From the NCBI GenBank assembly GCA_903813345.2, contig CAIIXF020000011.1, forward strand, positions 8,272,571-8,336,570: a DNA stretch of 64,000 nucleotides. The letters run 5' to 3'. Positions 48,661 through 59,167 of the stretch are shown here, one piece after another. Origin of the DNA: Owenia fusiformis. Taxonomy: Eukaryota > Annelida > Polychaeta > Sabellida > Oweniidae. Within the stretch, counting starts at the first letter, position 1. Each line of letters starts with the position of its first letter. Position numbers and translations under genes: made by a program. The notes beneath the pieces are model-generated. The model was not told the DNA's origin and did no database searches. It saw only the letters and a program-made list of their open reading frames with translations.

Positions 48661-48867
48661 CAGCTTGACTTCCTGCAGGATGACCATCTTGGCTTGACTT
48701 CCAATTGATGGCTTGGCTTCCATTTGTTGCTCACCTTCCAGCAGATGCCTTGGTCTTCCAGAGGCCAGCTTGGATTCCGGTTTGTGGTTCAGATTCTAGT
48801 GGGCTTCTAAACTCCAGGCTAAAGGTAAATCTGAAAGAAGTACTGAACATTAGGAAATGAAATACTG

Positions 48868-49070
48868 TACTTACTTGAACAGGATCCTAAAGACATGTCC
48901 CATCCTCGACAATGCTATATGAGTCGCATAAAGACATCACCAGAAGTAGTCAACAATGTGGAGTGCGGATACAAATGCTGCAGTCAGACTGTTCAGATTG
49001 TAGTTCCTATCCAACATTTCTCAGACAAGACAGAGCTTTACATCTCCAAGGTCAGAGGAGAGCATCTGAA
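48868..49070 (-). ncRNA. Possible non-coding exon, copy 2
   Basis: The minus strand reads tactttcag, then ATGCTCTCCTCTGACC at the start and GGATCCTGTTCAA at the end, followed by gtaagt. It is a homologue of 45541-45740 in the same orientation, about 3.3 kb away. All frames are closed early (the first frame has a TGA after 14 codons). Conservation of both splice-like borders, while the middle diverges, is the only hint of function. Confidence 0.3.
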
Positions 49071-49639
49071 AGTACATAAAAATAGGAAAAGTCAGTAAAC
49101 CTCTGAGAAGCATTGTACTTGACTAGGACGCTTACCAATGCAATAACCTGAAATCGCCTGCTATTCACTCATATTATGAGTATACACACACAAGTGAAAT
49201 TCTTGTGCAACACCCACACCACTTTATCCCCATGAAGCGTCATCAGCTTTTTCAATGAATAGTAATCAGGATGCCATATCCAAACTGCATGCATACTATG
49301 CAAGCAGTTTGAAACACTAACAAATTGCATGCCTTTCAACATTTTATCATACAACTTGGAGTCCATATTTTAAGACATGAAATCTGCATTGTTTTATAGT
49401 TTCATACATCCATTCCGTGGAGATTATTTGATTCTACCATGTGATAGCGAAAACTATGTCCAGATGAACATAAGTTTTAGAATAGCAGATTCATAAAAAT
49501 GTGATCAGTTTTTGATTTCCGTCACATAAGCTGATGTCACACTTCTCACAGATATAGAAAACACCTGCGTTTTGTTTCATAGGTAAATCTCTACCCAGTT
49601 CTCCAGTACATGTACAATACAAAATATTTCGTATGAAGT

Positions 49640-50620
49640 CTGATGATCATGAGAATCCAGAACAACGGCAACGCCAAAGCGTAGCGAATCCCATCGAACA
49701 GAAATGGCTGGCATTTTTACAAACTAAATATATAGCAAATATCATAAAATAACACACAAAAGAAAGGCCACTATTTTCAAAATGGTTGCTCACTAGCAAA
49801 GTTGTCATCAGAAGAAGTAATATGCTTTTCTTTATAGTATTCACATACCAAATATGAACAAAATTGTTCTCTCGGATTTTCGAGTTATAGTAAAATACTT
49901 TAAAATGGTGTCCATTTTTCAAAATGGCCGCCTTCTTCCAAAAGTGTTATTAGACAGTGTGCCATGCTTATAGTATTCACATACTAAATATGAACAAAAT
50001 CGCTCCACTACTTTTCGAGTTATAGTAAAATACGTTTAAATGGCGGCCATTTTTCAAAATGGATGCCTTCTACCAAAAGTGTCATTAGACAGTGTACCAT
50101 GCTTATAGCATTCACACACCAAATATGAACAAAATTGCTCCACCACTTTTTGAGTTATAGTAAAATACGTTAAAATGGTGTCCATTTTCAAAATGGCCGC
50201 CTTCTTCCAAAAGTGTCATTAGACAGTGTGCCATGCTTATAGTATTCACATACTAAATATGAACAAAATCGCTCCACCACTTTTTGAGTTATAGTAAAAT
50301 ACGTTAAAATGGCGGCCATTTTTCAAAATGGCCGCCTTCTACCAAAAGTGTCATTAGACAGTGTGCCCTGCTTATTATATTCGCAAACCAAATATGAACA
50401 AAATCGCTCCACTACTTATTGAGTTATAGTAAAATATGTTAAAATGGGGGCCATTTTTCAAAATCTCCAACCAAAAGTGTCATTAGACAGTGAGCCATGC
50501 TTAAAGTATTCACATACCAAATATGAACAAAATCGCTCCACTACTTCTTGAGTTACAGCAAAAATCGTAAAATAACGAGTAAAGGCCGCCATTTTTCAAG
50601 ATGGCTGCCATCTTCTTCTT
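49640..50620. repeat. Tandem repeat, period about 134 bp, with ATGGCGGCCAT palindromes
   Basis: The word 'aaatatgaacaaaat' recurs near 49851, 49986, 50121, 50255, 50390 and 50519. Each unit carries 'cttctaccaaaagtgtcattagacagtg', 'gagttatagtaaaatacgtt' and a hairpin of the form AAATGGCGGCCATTTTTCAA then AATGGCCGCC. It is non-coding. The AAnATGGCGGC word is also the known YY1 site pattern; any role here is a guess. Confidence 0.9.
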
Positions 50621-50739
50621 TAATATCTACATTTATCAATGTCCTTTATATTTTTTTTACATTTAAAATATATTGCTATTACAGTTTTACATATTGCACC
50701 TAAATTACTGTAAAACAGGCACTAAAATGGCGGCCATTT

Positions 50740-50930
50740 TGAAAATTGGCTTTCGAGCAGAACTTCTACTCCCATAGGGTATATGTGTACAAAATATGAA
50801 CAAAATCGGGCAAACGGTATTTGAGTTATTACCCGGACGGAAGGACGGATGGACGTACGTACGTAGAGACGTACGGACGGAGGCGTTCCCTATATCCCTC
50901 CGAACTTCGTTCGATGGGATAAAAAGTGAT
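50740..50930. repeat. Dispersed repeat end 'gttattacccggacgg...cttcgttcgatgggat' (copy 1)
   Basis: A copy runs through 'aaaatatgaacaaaatcggg', 'gagttattacccggacggaa', an alternating gtacgtacg stretch, and ends 'cttcgttcgatgggataa'. Related ends lie near 51360-51442, 52830-52920 and 54195-54300, all on the same strand. It seems to be the fixed 3' end of the same repeat family whose tandem part is at 49640-50620. Confidence 0.75.
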
Positions 50931-51589
50931 AAAACACAAACTGTGTCTATTTACCAGAAAACACAAACTGCGTGATACTCTTCAATAGATTTTAAATTAC
51001 GTTAATGGCTTGTTACTATTTTAATAATAACCTAATTTAACTAATGGACCAAACAGTAACGTCGTAAATAAATCATAATTTCCTTGATTATCACAACATC
51101 AAGGCAACCACTGGGTTGTTGTGTAAAAAACAACAGAACACCTTTGCATTATGAGGTCAAAAACTAAAACAGGCCACATGGTGGCCAGTGAAAAGTCATG
51201 TTGGGGCCAAAAAAGTCACAAAACATTTAAATATTGCTTATTCAGCAGGTAACATGTGTATTAAAACTAGAAAACTGCAACTTCACAGAGAGAGGTCAGC
51301 AGAGCAGAGGTCCTGCACCAATAAAACATAAGCCTATTAAATTTGAATCAAATCCGTCAACCATTATTTGAGTAATTGCCTGGACACATAGACAAACGAA
51401 TGGCTTCTCTTGTATCCCTCTCAAACTTTGTTCAGTGGGATAATGAAACAGTAGCAATATTACTGATTAAATGACATGTCCAAATACATCCATTATTAAA
51501 CTAGACAAAGCAACGCCAAAACGTAGCAAGTCCCATCGAAGAGCAATGGCTAGCATTTTTACAAATGAAATATATAGCAAATGTACATG

Positions 51590-52060
51590 TAAATGGTGGC
51601 CATTTTTTTTAATTGTTGCATACTACCCAAAATGTGATAAGACATTGTGCCATGCTTATGAGTATTCACATACCAAATATGAAAAAATCGCTCCATTGCT
51701 TTTAAAGTTGTTTTAAAAATGTAAAAAAACACATAAAAATGGTGGCCATTTTTTTAAATGGCTGCTTACTACCCGAAGTGCCATGAGATAGTGTGCAAGG
51801 CTCATGAGTATTTACATATCAAATATGAACAAAAATCTCTCCACTACTTTTCAAGATATAGTTAATAAAACGTAAAATTGTGGCAATTTTTCAAAATGGC
51901 TGCCTACTACCCAAAGTGTCATCAGACAGTGTGCCATGCTAATAGTATTCACATATCAAATATGAACAAAATCCACTCCACTACTTTTCAAGTTACAGCA
52001 AAAATTGTAAAATGACATGCAAAGGCAGCCATTTTTCAAGATGGCTGCCATGAATTTCTT
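51590..52060. repeat. Second block of the ~134-bp repeat
   Basis: Three diverged units ('ccaaatatgaa', 'tcgctccattgctttt', 'atggtggccattttttt') with the same order of words as the 49640-50620 array. It is followed by less ordered DNA to 52820 that holds no gene I can support. Confidence 0.8.
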
Positions 52061-53095
52061 ATATATTTACATTTCTAACTTAATTAATGTCCTATATAAC
52101 TTTTTTACATTTATTACATTTTTAACTAGAAAATAGTAACTCCACGGAGTAACAAATCCCAACGAACACTATATAAATCATCAATCTGTACAGTCACAAT
52201 GTAATATTTACCATCCACTCCTACCTTCAATAAACATTTTAAATCATTGTAGTATCATGTAACCATACTTTCAAGATAACTCTGAGTAAGGGCGAATTTC
52301 TGCTCTTGTCAGCCAATTTTCAGAGGCGCAAATCAGAAAAACAATGCCATAATTGTGATCTACTCTGAAATTCCTTCATTTTGAGTATAATATATAGACT
52401 AATAGCCATACTTTTAAGAAATCAGAAAATAATAGCGAAATCCCGCATTAGGCGGCCATTTTGAATTTTTTTGAGGCCCGAATCAGAAAAACGCTTAAAT
52501 ATCTGAAATGTACTCTAAATTCCCTTTCATTTGAGTATGATAAAGCTGTACTTCAAAAACATCTCAAAATTAACGCAAATTCCTGTTTTCCCAATCCCCC
52601 ACATACGGCCCCCGGGGGTCAGGGTGAAAAACCGGAGATATATGTGAAATAGATAGATGTTGTTAATATACTACCAAAGTTTCAAATAATTATTTTTTTT
52701 GGTTTTAAAAAAACATAAGATTTTTGTGAACAATCCCGCCATTTTTAAACTGGTGGCCATCTTGAAATAAAAAAAATTTGCGTAAAACTATTCACCAATA
52801 TACATCTTTCCACCAAATATAAATAAAATCTGTTGACTAGTATTCGAGTTATCTTCCAGACAGACGGACTGACGTAGGGCTTTACTATATCCCTACAGAA
52901 CTTCGCTCGTTGGGATAATAAAGTAAATAAACCTGTATCTTGATTCTATTCTCTATGAAGTCTGCAAAATTCAATGTTATATCTCTATATTACAATAGGT
53001 CAACATTTGATGTCAAAATTGATGAATCTCATGAAATTTAGAAAAATGGCAGACCCCATGTTAGCCAATAGGAAATGGTTGGGGTGCCATAAGTC

Positions 53096-53562
53096 CAGGC
53101 CTGTCAACTTGGGAACACCTAACATGAGTGACTTGGAAATGTTGAACACCTCCCCTCAAAATGTGGACACCTTGGTCCAAATGTGGACACCTTGATCCAA
53201 ATTTTGAACACCTTGGTTTAAATTTTATTACATCTTGCCAAATTTTGAACACCTCAAATTTTTCGGGGGGGGGGGGGGGGGGGGGGTAGGTACGAAAAAT
53301 TTCTAACGGAATGCGTGACATATACGTAATTCGTGTGAAAAGTCCGAACGAAATGCGTACATTTTTTTCCCGCGTTCGTATTTTTGCTGTGTAGACAATC
53401 TTTTTTAGAAATTTTTCTACTGAAATATTTTTGCTTGACAATTACCAGGTAAAATGCGTATTTGCGTGACATTTTCTGTCACGCAAAAATAACTGGCGTG
53501 ACTTCAAATTCTTCAGCAAATGCGTGACAAATACGCAAATTGCGGGACAGTTGACAGGCCTG
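53096..53562. mobile_element. 467-bp MITE with 14-bp terminal inverted repeats
   Basis: The left end CAGGCCTGTCAACT (53096-53109) is the exact inverse of the right end AGTTGACAGGCCTG (53549-53562). The 6-bp word TAAGTC directly flanks both sides (53090-53095 and 53563-53568), consistent with a target duplication. The inside holds three 'tgtggacaccttg'-type words, a run of 22 G (53265-53286) and several 'gcgtgac' words. No transposase. The CAGG..TGTCAA ends recall hAT elements, but those make 8-bp duplications, so the superfamily is open. Confidence 0.82.
53265..53286. repeat. Homopolymer of 22 G
   Basis: An uninterrupted G run in otherwise AT-rich DNA, inside the MITE. Its length is probably unstable and may be miscounted in the assembly. 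Confidence 0.9.
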
Positions 53563-54383
53563 TAAGTCATATGAGGAACGATCCATCCAACCGATTGCTT
53601 TCGGAAATAAAATTTTAAGAGACAATCAAATTTGCTATATTGTCCACTGAACAAAAATATGATTTAATTTTCCAGGTTTAACAAAAGTTAATGATTTCAA
53701 ATTCAATCATTCTTTTATGATCCTCATATTGAAATAACACAGGTGGTCAGTGAGGTTGTCAAAATCACTTCTAAAGCTCTGTATCGCTAATTTTAACAAT
53801 ATAAGCTAGACATTTAGCATGTAGAATGTAAAACCATTCAGTTTTCTACACAGAAAGTATTTTTAACACTTGTTTTACTGAATAGATATTCCAAAATTTG
53901 AGTTGCCCCTAAGCCACCATTCCTCATTTGTTTAACATGTGATCTACCATTTTTGTTAAATTTCATGAAATTCATCAATTTTGACATCAAGTTTTGACCC
54001 ATTGTAATGGAGATATAACATTGAATTTTGCAGACTTCATAGAGAATAGAATCAAGATACAGATTTATTTACTGAATCGGGTTTTCTTTTGTTCCAAGCC
54101 TAGAAAATAGTCGTTCAAACAAATATGGGGGTTAACATGTAAACCTATGAGGAAAACCACTGGTCCTTAACTTTTTTTGAGGAGTATATTAACAAAATCT
54201 GGCGAACGGTATTGGAGTTATTGCCCGGACGGATGGACAGACGTACGTACGGATGGACAGAACATTCCCTATTATCTGATCTTCGTTCGATGAGATTATA
54301 AAATTGATTCCCTTAGGTTTAAATTACTAATTCAGTTGTCCTTTATCACTTTCATAACTATAGGCTCAATATGAAGCCCTATT

Positions 54384-55788
54384 CACGAGGGGAAAGTGTA
54401 CCCATGTGTATACAACCTACCGCCAAAACAAAGACCCGAAGATGTCTGAAAATGTAGGGGATAAGTTAATAAACTCCTGTTTTATATTGAATTTCTCAAT
54501 ATGAGAAATAGATAAAACACAGAATTGTTTGTAACCGATGTAATTGTTGTTCCAGGCACTCATGTTTAGAGAATAATGAGTACTTTATTCAATATTTACT
54601 ATCAAATCGCTAAATTCAACTTCTAAATATTAGAATGATGTTTTACATCTTAAATAAGTAAGAACCATGGCTGTATTTACTCCATTTGAATCAAAGATAC
54701 AATAGTTGCAAATATATTACATTTGTTTCATTATATTTTGTATCTACCAAGACAGTAAACATATGAAAAATAGTTATATATTTTGATTGGTCTAAAATGT
54801 GCAAAGTTTACCTGTTATGCTCATTCGATCTCAATATTGAATTAAATAAGATATCAGCAGAAAGGCTACTAAAATTAAAAAAAGATTGACCAGTAGAGAT
54901 TAGGAACATGACACATATTCATTTTTATCCATAAATATGGATAATAATTGATTTAAATGCAATTCATTCGCACACAAGTTTGAATAAAATATCAGTACAA
55001 CGGCTCCTAAAATGAAGAAAGATCATATTCATAATTGATTTAAACGCAATTGCGCACTTTTCCTGTCCTCCTGTCCTGTTGATAGCCTAATTTCTGTTGC
55101 GTCAGTCTGGGTCAAAATGTTACAATAGTATTAATAACGAGTAACCCTTCTAATAAAGGCAATTAAATCAAGGTTCGAAAACTCCCAAAAGTAACACTAA
55201 CACTATTTCATCAGAAGCATGTCATAGACTCGACGATATAATCGGATCTCAACAAATTTCACTCAAGTAATGTTCGGATTCTGAGATCATTTACTCAAGA
55301 TATTTTCGGATATTTATAATATTACTTGTCGATCACATCGGGTCCGATGTCCGATAACATCGGATCTTTTAGGACAAAGTTTATGTGAAGATTTTGCTGT
55401 TCAAAAGTGCTATTTTGACCTAATATTTTGACACTTAATATATTATACATATGACATACATTTACAGGCCCAAGTATGTCTTATGTATGGCTCATTATCA
55501 ATTAAAGCGAGTATGAATGAGAAAAACAAATCGAAAACCATTATTATGTTTAACTTATCTCTTAATTTGGACATAACAAATATATTGCAACTATAATTCT
55601 AGGCCAATTCTGCCTGCTAGAACACCTTAGTAACGATTCTAACCATCCAATGGAATTGATAGAGGTCCAATATTACCTTTATTGTCCATTTTCCTATGAG
55701 ATGTAGTTAACCAAACATTTGATAGGCGGTATATGCGTGTCTTGCTCGGCGGTAGGTTGTATATACACAGGTACACTTTCCCCCCGTG
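54384..55788. mobile_element. 1.4-kb non-autonomous DNA transposon, CAC-starting ends, 5-bp duplication
   Basis: The left end CACGAGGGGAAAGTGTACCC continues to TATACAACCTACCGCC. The right end, inverted, reads CACGGGGGGAAAGTGTACCT and also continues to TATACAACCTACCGCC. The 41-bp ends match at about 36 positions. The 5-bp word CTATT sits directly outside both ends (54379-54383 and 55789-55793). Ends starting CAC with a 5-bp duplication are the pattern of Transib/RAG-like transposases, but CACG is not the usual CACWRTG start, so this is only a suggestion. The inside is non-coding and AT-rich. Confidence 0.72.
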
Positions 55789-55930
55789 CTATTGTATAAT
55801 ACCTTTCAGGACACTATGCTCCTTTTGGCACCACTATTTCTATTTACATACATCAATGAAATGGCAATATCTTCAGTTCTATTCAGTATTTTTACACCAA
55901 ATTTTAACAAGTTGTTGACCTGTTGACATA

Positions 55931-56919
55931 CAGGGTGTCCAAAAAAAACAGGACCGTAAGAAAGTTGAATAACTCGGTCAATTTTGCATATTTTGCCTTG
56001 AAATTTCAGAATTATTTAGTTCATTCAATGTGAATTTTGTTGTGAAAGTTTGATAATAATCTACCAGTTGAGTCAAAAACTACAGCTCCTTACAAAACAT
56101 GCCCCAAATGTGCATCTCTCCTCTCTATGCACAATTCAATCCGGCGAACAAAGTTGTTGATGATCCTCCTACACACATGCCTTTCTGAATAGACAAGTTT
56201 GTTCCAAGGACAATTGCTACTGGGGCTTACATCCTCCTGATGAAGTGTTACAGCATCCATTGCATTCTGAACAATGCACTGCCTGGGTGGCAATGAGGAA
56301 CCATGGAATCATCAGTCCCTTTTGGATCGAAGGTGACTGGGGACTTGCTATCACCATAAACAAGGACCAGTAAGTTCTCACCAAGTTTTGGAGGTCACTA
56401 AGCACCAGAAGGGACATCTAAGGAGATAATTAAGCAGTGGTTTCAACAAGCCAATACCACCCCAACGCTGCAAATGATATGCTGAAATGGTTTAGGCAAT
56501 GCTTTGGTGGTCAGCTCCTCAGTTGCAGAACGCAAACCATATGGGCAGCTCATTCGCCTGATCTAAATCCCCCAAATTTTTATCTTTGAGGATTTTTCAA
56601 AGCCAATGTGTATACTGACAGGGCCCTAACAGTCTTAAGAGGGCAATAACTACCCCAATGTTTACCATCCACATTAATGTGTATAGGTAAGGGCCATTAA
56701 CAACTTTATTCGCAGGATTCGTTTGTGCATAGAGAGGAGAAGTGCCCGCTTTGAGCATGTTTTGGAAAGGACTGTAGTTTTTGACACAATGAACAGATTA
56801 TCATCAAACTTTCAGAACAAAATTGAATGAACTAAATAATTCTAAAATTTCAAGGCAAAATATGCAAAATTGACCGAGTTATTCAACTTTCTTACGGTCC
56901 TGTTTTTTTGGACACCCTG
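55931..56919 (+). mobile_element. Defective mariner-type transposon with very long inverted ends
   Basis: The ends are CAGGGTGTCCAAAAAAA and its inverse, with TA on both sides (55929-55930 and 56920-56921). The inverted arms run about 235 bp each (to ~56165 and from ~56680), far longer than the ~30 bp usual for mariner, because each arm includes a copy of the transposase C-terminus. The plus strand from ~56235 carries the decayed C-terminal half of the gene. The arms are well matched apart from a few small gaps. Confidence 0.85.
56235..56800 (+). pseudogene. Mariner/Tc1-like transposase, C-terminal half
   Basis: Readable blocks on the plus strand: DEVLQHPLHSEQCTAWVAMR, GIISPFWIEGDWG, then WFQQANTTPT where the family has WFQQDGATPH (the catalytic Asp is lost), then WAAHSPDLNPPNFYL (third catalytic Asp kept) followed by a stop in place of the Trp of LWG, then FFKANVYTDRAL and NNFIRRIRLCIERRSARFEH. 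Several stops and frameshifts. There is no N-terminal DNA-binding part: the left side is instead an inverted copy of the C-terminus (minus strand 56090-56170, RRIELCIERRDAHLGHVL). Confidence 0.85.
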
Positions 56920-56921
56920 TA

Positions 56922-58180
56922 TGATCATTTTTATTAAAAATTGTATAACAGTTAAAATTTAGTATAGGTTAAATATATGGTTTATGTCATTTCCAGTTTT
57001 TACCTAAAAACCGCTCTTACTTATCTGTCACCAGGCCAACATTTTTCTCTTATATTAACGTCGGGAAAGGGTTAAGGTTACAGTAAAGTTAATCAAAAGT
57101 ACAAAAAATGGCAGCCATATTTTGGGGTAAAGTCACAAATTTTTTTATCGGTTTTCCTTATATGTGAATGCATTTCCTGACTAAAGAGATATATCATAGA
57201 AGACTTCACATTTGAACAGATTTTTCATAACTATAACTTGGAGGTGCATGGGTCCCCAAAGCTAGCATGAAGACTGTGAAATGAGGCTAATTTTTGAAAG
57301 TTTCAAGGAGTAGCCTTTTATTTCATGTCAACCATTTAATTTGCCGGAACTACTTCTACAGTGCTGATATATACTGTACTCCGGGTATTGTTCGTGTGCG
57401 ATTTAATTTCGCTTTGTTCGCGAATGTAATAAAATTCGCGAACAATTATCATCGCGAAATTTGGCTGTTAAATCTCCGGGGATTTGACCCGGGACTTTTG
57501 ATATGTTTCGTTCGGTGTAAAACGTTTCGTATGTTAACATGGTGTATTGTTCAATTTTATATCAACAATTAATGTACTTGCTAAGCTCATGCATATGTAA
57601 AAAGGCATGTAAGTATATTAATATTACCATATTATCAATATGGAGTTTACAGAGCTGGAGGAAAAAATTCAACTTGTGCAATCCGCGAAATGTCATCAAC
57701 TCACACGGTGCCCATGTCAAGCTGCGCGCCTACTTAGGCCCGCAGTTTGTTTCGATCACAAACTGCGTGCCTAAGAACATTGGATCATTTAAGTTGGAGT
57801 CTGTATTTTGAAACGTTATTTAAAGACATTTATCCTGCATTGTTTTCTTGTTCAATGCGTTCATTCTGTGGCGAATATACGAATCTTGCAAATACTAGCA
57901 AAAACTGTGTGCAAATGAATCTTAGTTTTAAAACATAAGCAGATTAATGGCATTTTCGTCACTGATTTAATGGGAATTTATACTTAAATCGATCTAGCAC
58001 TTTAAACATAAATGACAAATACTTTAGACTCGTTTTATATTTAATTCCTAAACACATTTATCATGTTTAATTCAAAATATTTCGAAATAAAACAGATAAT
58101 CAGGAGATTAAAAAGAAATAAACCACAAACTGCGCGCCTATTTTAGCCAGAAATTACAATCTGTGCGCATACACTATTAA
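56922..58180. other. Non-coding DNA upstream of the ORF1-like frame
   Basis: No supported gene. 'ttcgcgaatgtaataaaatt' followed by 'cgcgaa' near 57419 is a small hairpin. The words 'aaactgcgtgcctaagaac' (near 57760) and 'aaactgcgcgcctatttt' (near 58127) repeat about 365 bp apart, as does 'gcgcctacttaggcc' nearby. They may belong to the leader of the retroelement whose ORF1 follows. Confidence 0.45.
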
Positions 58181-59167
58181 AACTACATATTATCATTGGA
58201 ATCTCTACAGATTGCGAGCTTCTTTGTCACCAAGGATAAAAATGGAGGAACAACCAAAGAGACTTCCGGGACGGAAATTGCAAATCCTAGAAAACGCAGG
58301 CAAGCTGGTAATAGTGACAGTACTTTCAGTATTCATAATTATAGCGATGATGATGATGAAAACTTAACCGAAGATGAATATGAAGATGTGTTACATGAAG
58401 AAACAGAAGATTCGGGAGTAACGAAAGAATGGATAATGAAAATGTTCAGTGATACCATTAAATCCCATGAGAAGACCATTAATAAAACTGTGAGTAAAAT
58501 CGTAGGTAAAGCTGTCACAAAAGCGATTGAAGCGACTAACATCAGGCTAGACTCCTTAGAAAAAGAAAACTCATCCCTCAAAATCAAGGTGAACTCTCTT
58601 GAACAAAGAATTGAGAAACTAGAAATCAGTTGTAACCACAACGCCCAATATAGCAGAAAAAACACTGTACGTATACTGGGCATTCCTGAATCGAATAACC
58701 CAGCGACTGAGGATTGTAGTGTGTCGATCTCGAATAACGATATTATTCAGAACAAAATCCCCGGGGTATTTGACCCTGAAAAGATTGAGGTATCTCATCG
58801 ACTTGGAGTCTTTAACGCATCAAGCAGATATCCACGTCCTATAATTGTTAAATTCAAATACAGAGGATCCAAAGACGACTCGATGAAACGGAGAAGGGAA
58901 TTGAAGGGATCATCTATCATCATTTACGAGGATCTTAGCCCCGGGAACCGCCAGCTGCTATACCAAATTAAGCAGCATTCTGAGATTGTGCAAGGTTGGA
59001 GCTCAAACGGAAAAATCCTTGGGAGACTGCGACGAGGTGATATCATATCCTTCGAGGTTACAGATGACATTGAACAAAGCATAAATATGAGACTCAGAGA
59101 ACCAGCGCGTACTACCAGACAAGGACCTCGGGTTACGGCTACAACGAGTTCTGCTGAAACATCCTAG
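58181..59167 (+). CDS. L1-ORF1-like RNA-binding protein, intact frame without ATG start
   Basis: The frame is open from a TAA at 58178 to TAG at 59165, about 328 codons. Order: Ser/Asp/Glu-rich acidic N-terminus (SDDDDENLTEDEYEDV), a Lys/Glu-rich coiled coil (RLDSLEKENSSLKIKVNSLE), an RRM-like block (YSRKNTVRILGIPESN, EKIEVSHRLGVFN, RPIIVKFKYRGSKDDSMKRR) and a C-terminal domain (SIIIYEDLSPGNRQLLYQIK, GRLRRGDIISFEV). This is the build of the first protein of L1-like LINEs, which coats element RNA. No in-frame ATG lies before about residue 85, so the start must come from an upstream exon (ctctacag at ~58211 could be an acceptor) or the ATG was lost. No endonuclease/RT follows within 1.6 kb. It could be an orphan element gene or a host gene taken from one. 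Confidence 0.72.
   Translation, partial: NYILSLESLQIASFFVTKDKNGGTTKETSGTEIANPRKRRQAGNSDSTFSIHNYSDDDDENLTEDEYEDVLHEETEDSGVTKEWIMKMFSDTIKSHEKTINKTVSKIVGKAVTKAIEATNIRLDSLEKENSSLKIKVNSLEQRIEKLEISCNHNAQYSRKNTVRILGIPESNNPATEDCSVSISNNDIIQNKIPGVFDPEKIEVSHRLGVFNASSRYPRPIIVKFKYRGSKDDSMKRRRELKGSSIIIYEDLSPGNRQLLYQIKQHSEIVQGWSSNGKILGRLRRGDIISFEVTDDIEQSINMRLREPARTTRQGPRVTATTSSAETS

Larger units (their letters stand above)
52917..54190. mobile_element. Fold-back element with ~180-bp arms, split by a later MITE
   Basis: Bases 52917-53095 ('gtatcttgattctattctct', 'gacatttgatg..tcaaaattgatgaat', 'ccatgttagcc.atagg') are the inverted copy of 53890-54075, with few differences. A third, diverged copy of the arm is at ~21800-22075. 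It is non-coding. The left arm is interrupted at 53095/53096 by the element described next, which must therefore be younger. Confidence 0.75.

Noticed and set aside
53061-53654. Minus-strand frames with a poly-Pro run
   Set aside because: The proline run is the translation of the G22 homopolymer inside the MITE.
58339-58683. 114-codon minus-strand frame rich in Ser/Leu
   Set aside because: It is the antisense shadow of the acidic and coiled-coil part of the ORF1-like gene.
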